A stretch of 64,000 nucleotides of DNA from Candidatus Azophilus lithoversatilis (GCA_028278675.1 JAQAJJ010000002.1:62001-126000); one strand, 5' to 3'; counted from the stretch's first letter, positions 43,930 to 55,744 are shown. Notes: a model not told the origin generated them from the sequence alone. Numbers and translations are program-made.

Positions 43930-45123
43930 ATGAAGGAAAGAGGGCCGAATACCTTGGCCGTGCATGCGGGCGAGGTGCCTGATCCGGTGACGGGCGCGTC
44001 CGCGCCGAACCTGGTCATGTCGTCCACTTTTGCCTTGGACGAACCGGTCGGGTTCTCCATCAACGCGTTCGAGGGCGAGCGGCCCTACATCTACACCCGC
44101 TGGGACAACCCCACCGTCAGGATGCTGGAGGAGAAGCTGGCGGCGCTCGAGGGCGTGGAGGATTGCGTGGCCTTTGGTTCCGGCATGGCCGCGACTGCGG
44201 CGGTGCTGCTGGCTGGCCTCAAGGCGGGCGATCATGTGGTGATGAGCGACGTCAACTACGCGGGCACCGCCGAGCTGGCGCGGCACACGCTGCCCGAATA
44301 CGGGATCGAAACGACGCCGGTGGACACCAGCGACCTGTCCGCGGTGGCGGCGGCGATGCGGCCGCAGACGCGGATGCTCTGGATCGAGACGCCGGCCAAT
44401 CCCATCCTGCGCCTGACGGACATTGCCGCGGTCGCCGCCATTGCCGCAGCGCATGAGGTTCCGCTGGCGGTGGACTCGACCTTCGCCACCCCCATCGCCA
44501 CCCAGCCGTTGGCGCTCGGCGCCGACTTCGTGGTGCATTCGCTGACCAAGTACATCGGCGGTCACGGCGATGCCCTCGGCGGGGCGGTGCTGGGCAGCCG
44601 GGAACGCATCGAGCCGTTGCGGACCAACCCGCTGGTGCACTTCGGAGGTGTGATCAGTCCGTTCAACGCTTGGCTGATCGCCCGCGGCGCGGCCACGCTG
44701 CCGATCCGCATGCGCGCCCACGAGGAGGGCGCCAAGCAGGTTGCGGCATTCCTTGAAGACCACCCGGCGGTGGGGCGCGTCAACTATCCGGGGCTTGCCT
44801 CCCACCCGCAGCGGGCGTTGGCGGAGCGGCAGATGGCCAACTGCTCCGGCACGCTGTCCTTCCAGGTTCGCGGCGACGGGGAAGCCTTGGCGGCGCGGAT
44901 GGCCAAGCAACTGGAGATCATCCACTACGCGGTGTCGCTCGGCCATCACCGCAGCCTCATCTATTGGATCGACACCGACGCCATGATGGCGTCATCCTTC
45001 CATCTCGAAGGCGATCAGCTAGCGGGCTACCAGGCGTTCGCCGGCGACGGGGTCTTCCGCCTGTCCGTTGGGCTCGAGGATGGGCAAGACCTGTGCCGGG
45101 ACCTGGATCGAGTACTATCCTGA
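43930..45123 (+). CDS. Cys/Met-metabolism PLP-dependent enzyme (trans-sulfuration family)
   Basis: 397 residues from MKERGPNTLAVHAGE; the track start is 11 residues upstream. Fold-type I motifs: YTRWDNPTVRMLEEKLAALEG, AFGSGMAATAAVLL, SDVNYAGTAEL, AVDSTFATP and the PLP lysine in HSLTKYIGGHGDALGG. Closest types are cystathionine gamma-lyase/synthase and methionine gamma-lyase; sequence alone does not separate them. A GST-like gene follows after three bases. Confidence 0.88.
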   Translation: MKERGPNTLAVHAGEVPDPVTGASAPNLVMSSTFALDEPVGFSINAFEGERPYIYTRWDNPTVRMLEEKLAALEGVEDCVAFGSGMAATAAVLLAGLKAGDHVVMSDVNYAGTAELARHTLPEYGIETTPVDTSDLSAVAAAMRPQTRMLWIETPANPILRLTDIAAVAAIAAAHEVPLAVDSTFATPIATQPLALGADFVVHSLTKYIGGHGDALGGAVLGSRERIEPLRTNPLVHFGGVISPFNAWLIARGAATLPIRMRAHEEGAKQVAAFLEDHPAVGRVNYPGLASHPQRALAERQMANCSGTLSFQVRGDGEALAARMAKQLEIIHYAVSLGHHRSLIYWIDTDAMMASSFHLEGDQLAGYQAFAGDGVFRLSVGLEDGQDLCRDLDRVLS

Positions 45124-45126
45124 CCC

Positions 45127-46110
45127 ATGAGCGACCCCTACGTCATCTACGGCGGCGAACTGAGCTACTTCACGCGCAAGCTGGAGGCGGCCTGCATCTT
45201 CTACGGCCTCGACTTCGAGATGCGCAGCAAGAACAAGCACGATCCGGCGGACATCGAGCGCCGCTCGGGCACCCACCAGGTGCCCGTGCTGCAAACCCCG
45301 GACAACTGGATGATTGGCGACACCACCCCGATCCTGCATCTGCTCGACGCCCGCGTTCCCCGCCGCCGGATGTTCCCGGAAGGTCCCCTCGGCGTCCTCG
45401 TTCATATCGTGGAGGAGCACTTCGACGAGTGGGTCGCCCGCACCATGGTCCACTATCGTTGGCACTACCCCGACAGCGCCCTGTTCGCTTCGACGCGGAT
45501 GGCGGACGGCATGGCTGAAGTGGCGGAGCGGGTGCGCACCTGGGGGCCCCGAGCCTGCCGGGCCACCGGCACCGAATCCGAGACCCAGCGCCAGGCGGCT
45601 GAAGACGAATATGTGCGCATCCTGGAGGCTGCCGAGGCGCAGCTCGGCAAGACCCGCTACCTGCTCGGCAACCGGCCCTGCGCCGTGGATTGCATCGTCC
45701 TCGGCGGGTTGCGCGCCCACACGCACATGGACCCGGACCCGAAAAAGGTCACCGCGGGCTACCCGCGGGTGGTCGCCTTCTCCGAAGGCGCAGCCGACGG
45801 CTGGGACGGCAGCGGGGAGTTGGCGCCCTTCCCGGCGTCAACCGATTTCGCCCGCTTCGTGCTGGGGGAGATGACCACCACTTACCAGCCCTATGCGCTG
45901 GCCAATCGAGCCGCCCAGCAGGCCGGGGCCAAAGCCTGCCATGCGCACATCTACGGCGAGGACGTGAGCTACCTGTCGCGGCCGTATCCGGAGCGGTCGC
46001 GGCAGATGATTCTCGACAGGATCAGCCACAGGCTGTCGGATGCGGATCGCCAGCAAGTCATCGACTGGCTCGCCGAGGTCGGCCTGCACTGCTTCATCCC
46101 CGGCGCTTAG
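45127..46110 (+). CDS. Glutathione S-transferase-like protein
   Basis: 327 residues. The N-terminal thioredoxin-like domain reads YVIYGGELSYFTRKLEAACIFYGLDFE..GTHQVPVLQTPDNWMIGDTTPILHLLDA, with cis-Pro in QVPVL. The C-terminal helical domain is longer than in standard GSTs (about 240 residues). It is three bases downstream of the PLP enzyme, so the two are probably cotranscribed; a sulfur or thiol-conjugate link is possible but unproven. Confidence 0.8.
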   Translation: MSDPYVIYGGELSYFTRKLEAACIFYGLDFEMRSKNKHDPADIERRSGTHQVPVLQTPDNWMIGDTTPILHLLDARVPRRRMFPEGPLGVLVHIVEEHFDEWVARTMVHYRWHYPDSALFASTRMADGMAEVAERVRTWGPRACRATGTESETQRQAAEDEYVRILEAAEAQLGKTRYLLGNRPCAVDCIVLGGLRAHTHMDPDPKKVTAGYPRVVAFSEGAADGWDGSGELAPFPASTDFARFVLGEMTTTYQPYALANRAAQQAGAKACHAHIYGEDVSYLSRPYPERSRQMILDRISHRLSDADRQQVIDWLAEVGLHCFIPGA

Positions 46111-46145
46111 CGACGCTCAAGCCCGTTTGCCCAGGAACGTCCCAC

Positions 46146-46784
46146 ATGCAGACCGATCGCTTGGCCATGCTCGACACCATGGCCCGCATGCAGGAAGCCC
46201 ACAACCGCCAGGTGCATGCGGACTGGCGCGTCAAGCACTATGAGTACTACCGCGCCGTCTGGATCGAGTGCGCCGAGCTGCTCGATCATTTCGGTTGGAA
46301 GTGGTGGAAGCGGCAGGTGCCGGACTTGGCCCAGGTGAAGCTTGAGTTGGTGGACATCTGGCACTTCGGCTTGAGCGAACTGCTGCGCGCGGATGCCGTC
46401 AGGCCGGAGCTTGCCGACGCGCTGGACGTGTCGCCCTTGGAGGAGCCGGACCCGGACCCGGAGGGCCTGCGGCAAGCGGTTGAAGCGCTGGCGGGCGCCT
46501 GCCTGGCGTCCAGGGGTTTTTCCGTCGAACGGTTCGCCGACGTGATGCGGGCGCTGCCGATGTCCTTCGACGAGCTTTTCCGCCTCTACGTGGGCAAGAA
46601 CGTGTTGAACGGATTCCGGCAGGACCACGGCTACAAGGACGGCACCTACCGCAAGACTTGGGCAGGGCGGGAGGACAACGAGCATCTCATGGAACTGCTC
46701 GATGGCGTTGACGTGCCCGCAACGGCGGCGGCAGACCTCTACGCCAAGCTCGAAGCCCGCTACTTGGAAACGGCCGCCCGGTAA
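46146..46784 (+). CDS. Dimeric (all-alpha) dUTPase
   Basis: 212 residues starting [16 protein letters not shown]; the track places it in a longer false ORF from 45690. It belongs to the dUTPase_2/all-alpha NTP pyrophosphatase family: metal-binding EExxD-like helices appear as [16 protein letters not shown] and [13 protein letters not shown], and later [21 protein letters not shown]. It hydrolyses dUTP to dUMP. No trimeric dut occurs at its usual place between coaBC and algC, so this enzyme probably replaces it. Confidence 0.88.
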   Translation: MQTDRLAMLDTMARMQEAHNRQVHADWRVKHYEYYRAVWIECAELLDHFGWKWWKRQVPDLAQVKLELVDIWHFGLSELLRADAVRPELADALDVSPLEEPDPDPEGLRQAVEALAGACLASRGFSVERFADVMRALPMSFDELFRLYVGKNVLNGFRQDHGYKDGTYRKTWAGREDNEHLMELLDGVDVPATAAADLYAKLEARYLETAAR

Positions 46785-47272
46785 ACCGCAGCGGTGTCTG
46801 CGTCGAAGCAGGCGAAAGTCACCTTGCGCACGGAACCGGCTGGCGCCGCCCGCACTTCGGCTACCGCGATTTCCGTGGCCGGGTCCAGCGGATAGCCGTA
46901 AACCCCGGTGCTGATGGCGGGAAAGGCGAGGCTCGTCAAGCCATGCTCCGCAGCCAGCGCCAGACTGTTGCGGTAGCACGCCCGGAGCAAGTCCGGCTCG
47001 CCCTGTTGGCCACCGTGCCAGATCGGCCCCACAGTGTGGATGACGTGGCGGGCGGGCAGGCGGTAGCCGTCGGTGATCACCGCTTGGCCGGTAGGACAGC
47101 CGCCGATGGCCCGGCATGCCTCAAGCAGTTGCGGCCCGGCGGCGCGATGAATCGCCCCATCGACTCCGCCGCCGCCGAGCAGGCGCTCATTGGCCGCGTT
47201 GACGATGGCGTCCACCGCCAGTTGGGTGATGTCGCCGATGTGAATTTCGATGTCCGCTGTTTCAATGTTCAC
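46760..47272 (-). CDS. Macrodomain protein (O-acetyl-ADP-ribose deacetylase type)
   Basis: 170 residues: [46 protein letters not shown] and [14 protein letters not shown], the MacroD/YmdB signature. It removes ADP-ribose from proteins or deacetylates O-acetyl-ADP-ribose. It converges on the dUTPase gene and overlaps its 3' end by 25 bases. Confidence 0.95.
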   Translation of the reverse strand: MNIETADIEIHIGDITQLAVDAIVNAANERLLGGGGVDGAIHRAAGPQLLEACRAIGGCPTGQAVITDGYRLPARHVIHTVGPIWHGGQQGEPDLLRACYRNSLALAAEHGLTSLAFPAISTGVYGYPLDPATEIAVAEVRAAPAGSVRKVTFACFDADTAAVYRAAVSK

Positions 47273-47339
47273 GAGGCCAACTTAGAGTCGCCAGCGGCGG
47301 TTTGCAACGTGGCGGTTGAGCAGTGACACTGCGCTGCCC

Positions 47340-47918
47340 ATGAGCATGAGCAGGCGCCAAACGGTACAGCGGCGACGGGAAGCCGGCGGCGGTGACGCTC
47401 TGCTAGGGGAACTCCAGCAACGGCTGGCCGGCTGGCGGCCGCAGTTCATCGGCACCCTGATGTTCATTCGCGATGGCGGCCGGGTGCTGCTGATCCGCAA
47501 GCAGCGCGGCTTGGGCGCGGGCCGCATCAACGCGCCGGGCGGCAAGATCGAAGCGGGTGAATCGCCCCTGGCCTGCGCGGTGCGGGAAACCCGGGAAGAG
47601 ATTGGCGTGACCGTGCGCCAAGCGGCCCTGATGGCCGAGCTGCGGTTCGTTGAGCGGGTGGACCAGCAATGGTACGGCTACGCCTTCGTCGCATCGGACT
47701 ACGACGGCGTGCCGACGGAGACGGTCGAAGCAACACCCCATTGGTTTGCCGTTGATGACATCCCCTACGACGAGATGTGGGAGGACGACCGCCTCTGGCT
47801 GCCCCACGTGCTGGCCGGACGCTTCGTCAAGGCCAACTTCCTGTTCGAGTCCAGCGCCGCGCTGGCCCACGAACTGCGGTGGACGGCGATACGTCAAGGC
47901 GGGTTGCAGCTGCGCTGA
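47340..47918 (+). CDS. NUDIX hydrolase (MutT/MTH1-like)
   Basis: About 192 residues from MSMSRRQTV. The Nudix box [24 protein letters not shown] is intact, preceded by [10 protein letters not shown] as in MTH1-type 8-oxo-dGTPases. It sanitises oxidised or otherwise aberrant nucleotides. It is divergent from the macrodomain gene and near the dUTPase. Confidence 0.9.
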   Translation: MSMSRRQTVQRRREAGGGDALLGELQQRLAGWRPQFIGTLMFIRDGGRVLLIRKQRGLGAGRINAPGGKIEAGESPLACAVRETREEIGVTVRQAALMAELRFVERVDQQWYGYAFVASDYDGVPTETVEATPHWFAVDDIPYDEMWEDDRLWLPHVLAGRFVKANFLFESSAALAHELRWTAIRQGGLQLR

Positions 47919-48126
47919 CGCGCCGGTTACCGGGTCCGTATCCACTCGTGGGCCGTTCCTCGGAGCGTCCCGCCCTCAATGGGATCCCGTGGTTCGGTGC
48001 GAGGGCGTCCGGCTCTCGGTCCGGGCTTCGCTCAAGGCTGTTCCGCCGCTTGAGAGTTGCAATTCGCCATTGCCGGTTTGCTGCCAACATGTTGAACTAG
48101 GCGACCGCACAGCAGTAGGAATCCCC

Positions 48127-48828
48127 ATGACCGTAGAACGGCCCAGTGGCCGGGCGTTTGACGAATTGCGTCCGGTGCGAATCGCACGAGGCTTCACTCG
48201 GCACGCCCAAGGCTCGGTGCTCATCGAATTCGGCGACACCCAAGTGATCTGCACGGCCTGCATCGAGTCCCAAGTGCCTCGGTTTTTGCGCGGCAAGGGC
48301 ACCGGCTGGGTCACCGCCGAGTACGGCATGCTGCCCGGCGCCACCCACAGCCGGAGCGACCGGGAAGCGGCGCGCGGCGGACAGGGTGGCCGCACGGTGG
48401 AGATTCAACGGCTGATCGGGCGCGCCGTTCGCTCCTGCGTCAACATGAAGCGCCTGGGCGAGCGCACGGTACGCCTCGACTGCGACGTGATCCAGGCCGA
48501 CGGCGGCACCCGCACCGCATCGATCACCGGCGCGGTGGTGGCCCTGCGCGATGCGCTCGACAAAGTGCGCGCCCAGGCCGCATTCCGGGAATTCGCCGCC
48601 TCGGTGTCGGTGGGCATCTGGCGGGGCGTCCCGGTGCTGGACCTCGACTACGCCGAGGACTCAACGGCGGACACCGACATGAACGTCGTGATGCTGGCAT
48701 CGGGCGGCTTCGTGGAGATTCAGGGCACGGCGGAGAAGGCGCCCTTCGACGAAGCCGAGTTTTCCGAAATGCTCAGGCTGGCTAGACAGGGTGCTACGGA
48801 CCTCATCGCGCTGCAAAGGACGGCTTGA
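48127..48828 (+). CDS. rph: Ribonuclease PH
   Basis: 233 residues from [19 protein letters not shown] (ATG 48127); the track start at 47650 is a false extension. Seen: [54 protein letters not shown] and [19 protein letters not shown]. It trims tRNA 3' ends using phosphate. It is followed two bases later by pyrE. Confidence 0.97.
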   Translation: MTVERPSGRAFDELRPVRIARGFTRHAQGSVLIEFGDTQVICTACIESQVPRFLRGKGTGWVTAEYGMLPGATHSRSDREAARGGQGGRTVEIQRLIGRAVRSCVNMKRLGERTVRLDCDVIQADGGTRTASITGAVVALRDALDKVRAQAAFREFAASVSVGIWRGVPVLDLDYAEDSTADTDMNVVMLASGGFVEIQGTAEKAPFDEAEFSEMLRLARQGATDLIALQRTA

Positions 48829-48830
48829 CG

Positions 48831-49481
48831 GTGGGCGCTGCCGGGACCAAGGCCGACTTTGTCGCCTCGATGATCCGCCAAGGCGTGCTGCGCTTTGGCG
48901 AGTTTGAGTTGAAGTCCGGGTTGCGCAGCCCCTATTTCTTCAATCTCGGCAACGTCAGCGGCGGCGCGGAACTGGCCGAACTCGGCGGCTTCTACGCCGA
49001 CGCCATCCAAGCCTCCGACCTTGCGTTCGACGTGCTGTTCGGCCCCGCCTACAAGGGCATCCCGATTGCCGTGGCCACCGCCATCGCGTTGGCGCAGCGG
49101 GGACAATCGGTGGGTGCGGCTTTCGACCGCAAGGAAGCCAAGGCCCACGGCGAGCGCGGCAAGCTCATCGGCGCGCCGCTCAAGGGCCGCGTCCTGATGG
49201 TGGACGATGTGGTCAGCGACGGCGCCACCAAGGAGGAGGCTGCCGCGGTCATCAAGGCGGCTGGCGCCGAACTGGCCGGCCTCGTGGTGGCCTTGGATCG
49301 GCAGGAGATCATCGCTGGCGGCCAGACCGCCGTCGAGCGCCTCAAGGACCGCTTGGGCGCTCCAGTCCTCAGCATCGCCGCCTTGGCTGACGTGATCGCC
49401 TACTTCCACGCCCAGTACGCCAATGCGCCAAGCGAAAACCTCGACGCCCTGCTCCGCCACCGGGAGCTTCATTGCCGCTAA
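48831..49481 (+). CDS. pyrE: Orotate phosphoribosyltransferase
   Basis: 216 residues from GTG 48831 (TTG 48825 overlaps the rph stop). The PRPP-binding loop is VLMVDDVVSDGATKEE; FELKSGLRSPYFFNLG and FDRKEAKAHGERG are also typical. It makes OMP in pyrimidine synthesis. The rph-pyrE pair is conserved in gammaproteobacteria. Confidence 0.97.
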   Translation: MGAAGTKADFVASMIRQGVLRFGEFELKSGLRSPYFFNLGNVSGGAELAELGGFYADAIQASDLAFDVLFGPAYKGIPIAVATAIALAQRGQSVGAAFDRKEAKAHGERGKLIGAPLKGRVLMVDDVVSDGATKEEAAAVIKAAGAELAGLVVALDRQEIIAGGQTAVERLKDRLGAPVLSIAALADVIAYFHAQYANAPSENLDALLRHRELHCR

Positions 49482-49570
49482 CCCCCAAGGTGTGCGGTTT
49501 CGATCCCTAAGGCGCCTAAGGCATCTCGGGGCCGCACGAGCGGAATGTTGGTCGGCATTCCAATTCGATG

Positions 49571-49599
49571 TTGACTCCACTCTAACTAAACGGCAATAT
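49571..49599 (+). promoter_or_regulatory. Probable sigma-70 promoter of the hipB-like gene
   Basis: TTGACT and CAATAT are separated by 17 bases, 42 bases upstream of ATG 49641. Confidence 0.5.
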
Positions 49600-49640
49600 G
49601 TGGCCGATAAAGTAGGAATTTCGCCCTTTTAAGGCCAACA

Positions 49641-50000
49641 ATGGCACATTCCATAAGTGCGTTGGAGACCTCGCCCAAGCTACGGATCGAAGTGGGCAGG
49701 CGGCTTGCCAAACTGCGCCTTGCCCGGAATGTCACTCAGCAGATGCTTGCTCGCGAAGCCGGCATCGGTCTGCGCACCCTGCGCCGGCTGGAAGCCGGTC
49801 AAACAACAAGCCTCGACACCTTTCTCCGCGTCGTCATCGCGCTCGACTTGGGCGACGGTCTGCTGACCGCCGTTCCATCCTATGACATTCGCCCCATCGA
49901 ACGTGTGGAGAACCGCGGGAGGGAGCGCCGCCGCGCCCGCCCGAAGGCCGTAAGCCAGCAAAGCGGTCCCTGGACTTGGGGAGACGAGTCGCGTGACTGA
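49641..50000 (+). CDS. HipB-like XRE antitoxin/regulator
   Basis: 119 residues: HTH at about 18-72 (VGRRLAKLRLARNVTQQMLAREAGIGLRTLRRLEAGQ) and a basic tail ending GPWTWGDE, typical of HipB proteins paired with HipA kinases. The next gene overlaps by eight bases and starts as hipA but is a chimera, so the antitoxin is orphaned and may act only as a self-repressor. Confidence 0.82.
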   Translation: MAHSISALETSPKLRIEVGRRLAKLRLARNVTQQMLAREAGIGLRTLRRLEAGQTTSLDTFLRVVIALDLGDGLLTAVPSYDIRPIERVENRGRERRRARPKAVSQQSGPWTWGDESRD

Positions 50001-50562
50001 CGCTTTGGTGAACTTATGGGGTCGCCGTATCGGGGGGGTTTCGTGGGAGGGTGGACGAGCGGTGGGCATCTTCGAGTACGACCCGGCGTTCCGGGCGGCG
50101 GGGATGGAACTGTCACCCTTCGTTATGCCACTCCGCGAGGCGCCCTACGTCTTCCCCGCCCTCAGCAGCAGCACCTTCATCGGGCTGCCCGACCTCCTCG
50201 CGGACGCCCTGCCGGGCCGTTTCGGCAATCGGCTGATCGATGCTTGGCTGGCGACGACGGGGCGGCGGTTCGACCTCGCGAGACTGCTGGCGGAACGTCT
50301 TCTGAATCGCCACCAGAGCGAACCCCTGCGGGCAGTCACCAAGTCTTATACCTACCGGCAAAAGGCGCAGCGGGCACTTGCGGCCGAGTTTCTGGCGCCC
50401 ATTGATGCGGTGGATGCCTTTTTGGCGGGTGACTGCTCCGAGGAACGCCAGACGGAGGCGGCCGAGCACTTCGCAATATCCCCGTACGCAATTCAGTCCT
50501 TGCTCGTGAACAACCACCGGCTCGGTCATCAGGGGGCACCGGAAGCGCTCGACCGCCTGTAG
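49993..50562 (+). pseudogene. Chimera of HipA N-terminus and ImmA/IrrE-like C-terminus
   Basis: 189 residues in one open frame. Residues 1-90 match HipA (LVNLWGRRIGGVSWEGGRAVGIFEYDP..FPALSSSTFIGLPDLLADALPGRFGNRLIDAWL). From about residue 92 it changes to the C-terminal part of an ImmA/IrrE-type protease-associated protein (LARLLAERLL..KSYTYRQKAQRALAAEFLAPIDAV..AAEHFAISPYAIQSLLVNN). The HipA kinase core and the ImmA HExxH motif are both missing. It looks like a deletion joining two neighbouring stress genes. Confidence 0.7.
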
Positions 50563-50781
50563 GGACGGCTGACCGACAACGCCCTTCCTTTGCCTCTATG
50601 TCTTGAGCGTTGTCCATCCGGTGGAACCATAGTGACACTACGGAGAGTTGGCGGTGCTCGAACCGTTCGAGGCATCCTTAAGTACTCGGGACGAGATTTG
50701 GTCAATCGTCCCCGTCGGTGCAGCGTGAACGCGGGATTTCGTGGACAATGACGGTACATTGATTCCAGATCTGGAGTGCTA

Positions 50782-51543
50782 ATGAACTACGTTGAGCCCG
50801 CTGCGGCGCACGAGATGGACGGCCTGCGTCTGGCCCTGACTGCGCACGCGCCGGCGCCGTACAGCCTTTCGGCGCGCGCGATACTCGATCACCACGGCGT
50901 CTCCTACGTTCCCGTGCTGCAGGTCGGGGGCGGCGGCAACGAGGACCTCGTGGCGTGGACCGGGCACCGTAACGCGCCGGTGGCGGTGTACAACGATGAG
51001 GCGCCCCGCGTCGGCTGGCTCGAAATTCTGCATCTTGCCGAGCGATTGGGGGCCGGGCCTTCCCTGATTCCGTCCGACATCGATGACCGCATGTTGATGG
51101 TGGGCCTCGCCAACGAACTGATCGGCGAGAACGGCTTCATCTGGAACCTGCGGCTCGTGATGCTCGGCTTGGGTGGCCCGGAACGGGTTGCCCAGGAGCG
51201 CGTCCGCAACCCGATGTACGACCAGTACGGCTACAGCGAGGCAGCGGCCGCGGTGGCCGTGGATGGCGCCAAGGCGACGATGGAGCGGCTGACGGCCCAG
51301 CTCATCGCCCAGCGCAAGGCCGGCAGCCGCTACATCGTGGGGAAGGCGCTCAGCGCCGTTGACATCTACTGGGTGTACTTCTCCCAAGGGGTGGGGACGT
51401 TTCCGGAAGCCCGCTGCCCGATGCCAGCGGGAATGCGCAAGGCCTACGAGATCGTGGGGAGCCTGCTCGGCGAGCTTGACCCCATACTCGTAGAGCAACG
51501 CGATTGGGTGCTGGCCGAACACGGCCTGCCGTTGGACTTCTGA
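50782..51543 (+). CDS. Glutathione S-transferase-like protein
   Basis: 253 residues from MNYVEPAAAHEMDG. Thioredoxin-like half: LALTAHAPAPYSLSARAILDHHGVSYVPV with a Ser near the GSH site and NAPVAVYNDEAPRVGW; helical half: YIVGKALSAVDIYWVYFSQ. It is a second, divergent GST in this window; the substrate is unknown. Confidence 0.78.
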   Translation: MNYVEPAAAHEMDGLRLALTAHAPAPYSLSARAILDHHGVSYVPVLQVGGGGNEDLVAWTGHRNAPVAVYNDEAPRVGWLEILHLAERLGAGPSLIPSDIDDRMLMVGLANELIGENGFIWNLRLVMLGLGGPERVAQERVRNPMYDQYGYSEAAAAVAVDGAKATMERLTAQLIAQRKAGSRYIVGKALSAVDIYWVYFSQGVGTFPEARCPMPAGMRKAYEIVGSLLGELDPILVEQRDWVLAEHGLPLDF

Positions 51544-51872
51544 TCGGTCGAGCGCGCCGGAGCGCAATCCCCGGATGGGGCAGCAACAGAGCACCGAGGT
51601 AGCGACAGGATCGATTTGCCGCTGCCCGGACGCCACTACGGCTGGCCGCTCGACAGCATCCTTTCGCTTCAGCGAACCGCTTGAACCCAAACGAGGGCGG
51701 GACGCCCTAGCGCCGAGGGGCTCGGCTGAGGCCCTGGCCGGAGTTTCGCGTGGCAAAGCTACAACGAGAACCGAAAGTTCGTGCCGGTCCGTGGGCATCT
51801 TGCCCTCGCAACGAACCCCGGACAGACAATCCAGAATTGCTCAGATGTCGAGGTAATGACTTAATCGTGCTA
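51544..51872. repeat. Intergenic stretch with degraded palindromic repeats
   Basis: Contains GAGGGCGGGACGCCCTAGCG near 51700, GGAGTTTCGCGTGGCAAAGCTACAACGAG near 51740 and GGGCATCTTGCCCTCGC near 51795. No gene is convincing. Confidence 0.55.
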
Positions 51873-51890
51873 CATTAAAGTGGTTTAATG
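51873..51890. promoter_or_regulatory. Inverted repeat, probable operator of the second hipB-like gene
   Basis: CATTAAA-GTGG-TTTAATG ends 16 bases before ATG 51907. The position and symmetry fit autorepression by an XRE protein. Confidence 0.5.
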
Positions 51891-51906
51891 ACTCACTAAG
51901 CCAACA

Positions 51907-52224
51907 ATGCCAACACCTCACCACCCACCTGCGGCAGCCCGCAGAGCGCTATTGCAACTTGGTGCCGACATGCGCGAAGCCCGTCTCAGACGGAGTTTGA
52001 CCATGCAGATTGTTGCGGAGCGCGCCTTCACGTCCCGCTCCACCTTGCAGCGGGTGGAAAGCGGCGATCCCGGGGTGAGCATCGGCATCTACGCCGCCGT
52101 GCTGCACACGCTGGGACTGCTCGACGGTCTGCGCGAAACCGCTCACATCAACCGCGACCAAGTGGGTCAAGCGTTGGCGGCAGCGGCGCTCCCGAAGCGC
52201 GCCAGGAGTTCGCGCCATGGCTGA
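51907..52224 (+). CDS. XRE-family HTH regulator (HipB-like, second locus)
   Basis: 105 residues: LGADMREARLRRSLTMQIVAERAFTSRSTLQRVESGDPGVSIGIYAAVLHTLG is an XRE HTH, and the C-terminus is basic. Its stop overlaps a short hipA start. A probable operator lies just upstream. Confidence 0.78.
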   Translation: MPTPHHPPAAARRALLQLGADMREARLRRSLTMQIVAERAFTSRSTLQRVESGDPGVSIGIYAAVLHTLGLLDGLRETAHINRDQVGQALAAAALPKRARSSRHG

Positions 52225-52328
52225 CATTGAAGTGTGCGCTGCGGTTGGAGACGAAACGCAACGGGTTGGCCTCTGGCGCTGCCGAAGTCGGAATCAGTTG
52301 GGGTGTGGCGCAGATCCGAGCCAGTAGT
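52218..52328 (+). pseudogene. hipA stub (about 20 recognisable codons)
   Basis: ATG 52218 overlaps the hipB stop and encodes MADIEVCAAVGDETQRVGLW, the typical start of HipA kinases, then unrelated residues and TAG. The kinase is missing. The convergent gene 52294-52803 runs into it. Confidence 0.6.
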
Positions 52329-52803
52329 CAAGAGCCTTCTGGATGTCCATACCGTAGCTTTCAAGACGGACCTGTGCCGAATCGACGACGTGGCTGGGGA
52401 AATGACTGGCCCGGGCAATGACGAGCGCCTCGAAGCTCAATTCAAGGATGCCGAGCTCATTGAGAATGCGAAAACCATCCGAAGGGCTAGGCTTTAGTGT
52501 CATGTCCTCCACCGTCTTGACTTCTCCGTCCCTTCGAATCTTCTGGCGGGTCCTTGAAAGCCGTATGGTCTTGCCCCGCTCCTCGCTGAGTAATTCCTCA
52601 AACGCGTAAATCGTGCGCCAGACATCGTGGGCGATTGTGCCAACCTCGGCGGATGGCTGAATCCGTACAAGCCTCTCGAATGCAGCCCTGTAAACGTCGT
52701 CGGCGTCCCTTAGACGGGCGTTTTTCGTGATCTGACGCAGGCTCGCGGGCTCATCGCGCTTTTGGATGGCTTCGAAAATGCGTGTGCGATCCGGCGATGT
52801 CAT
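52294..52803 (-). CDS. Hypothetical protein with possible N-terminal HTH
   Basis: 169 residues (MTSPDRTRIFEAIQKRDEPASLRQITKNARLRDADDVYRAAFERLVRI). The first 45 residues look like a small helical DNA-binding or adaptor unit; the middle has TIRLSRTRQKIRRDGEVKTVEDMTLKPSPSDGF; the C-terminus is SHVVDSAQVRLESYGMDIQKALDYWL. Composition is that of a real protein and the start has AGGAG-like sequence upstream. No family recognised. It lies in the accessory insert between pyrE and slmA. Confidence 0.6.
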   Translation of the reverse strand: MTSPDRTRIFEAIQKRDEPASLRQITKNARLRDADDVYRAAFERLVRIQPSAEVGTIAHDVWRTIYAFEELLSEERGKTIRLSRTRQKIRRDGEVKTVEDMTLKPSPSDGFRILNELGILELSFEALVIARASHFPSHVVDSAQVRLESYGMDIQKALDYWLGSAPHPN

Positions 52804-52866
52804 GTAGGAGATTTCTCCTTGGCGGTCCAGGCATCCAGTGCCCGACTCTCCCCGGTTTTCAGCGGC

Positions 52867-53436
52867 CTAGTTAAACAACGCCGCCTGCAAGGCCGGCCAA
52901 TGGTGGTTGAGCTGCGCAGTGGGTTGCGCGGTGAAGTCCGAGCGGACGAATTGGGCGATGCGGCCTTCGGCGTAGGCGAGCAGCAGGTTGGCGGCCTTGG
53001 CGGGGGCGAGGCGTCCGGGGGATTCGGCGTTGCGCAGGATTTGGCGGATTTCGGTTTCCAGGCGGTCGAACAGTTCGCGCATCCGGCCGCGCAGGCGGGC
53101 GGTTTCGCCCTGCAGGACGTCGCCGCTGAGCAGGCGCATGAAGCCGGGGTTGCGCTCCGCGAAGGTCAGCAGCAGGGTGATGATCTGGCGGCACTGCTCG
53201 GCCTCGCCCAGCGGTTGCTCGGCGATGTGGTGGATGCGGGGGAACAGGCTCTCCTCGACGAATTCGATCAAGGCTTCGATCATCTTCGCCTTGCTGGGGA
53301 AGTGCCGGTAGAGGGCCGCTTCGGAAACGCCCACATGGCGGGCGATGGCGGCGGTGGTGATGCGTGAGCCGGGCGCCTCCTGCAGCATGGTGGCGAAGGC
53401 TTGCAGTATCTCCTGGCGGCGGTTGGCGCTGGCCAT
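52867..53436 (-). CDS. slmA: Nucleoid occlusion factor SlmA
   Basis: 189 residues from MASANRRQEILQAFATMLQ; the track start is upstream. TetR-type HTH ITTAAIARHVGVSEAALYRHFPSKAKMIEALIEF, then NPGFMRLLSGDVLQGE and FVRSDF as in SlmA. It binds specific DNA sites and blocks FtsZ assembly over the nucleoid. It lies 13 bases downstream of argB. Confidence 0.93.
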   Translation of the reverse strand: MASANRRQEILQAFATMLQEAPGSRITTAAIARHVGVSEAALYRHFPSKAKMIEALIEFVEESLFPRIHHIAEQPLGEAEQCRQIITLLLTFAERNPGFMRLLSGDVLQGETARLRGRMRELFDRLETEIRQILRNAESPGRLAPAKAANLLLAYAEGRIAQFVRSDFTAQPTAQLNHHWPALQAALFN

Positions 53437-53449
53437 GGCTCTCACTCCG

Positions 53450-55734
<2,285 letters not shown>

Positions 55735-55744
55735 GGGCGTGGTC

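Noticed and set aside
43885-44949. Minus-strand ORF of 354 residues
   Set aside because: Antisense to the PLP enzyme, which has a clear PLP-lysine motif.
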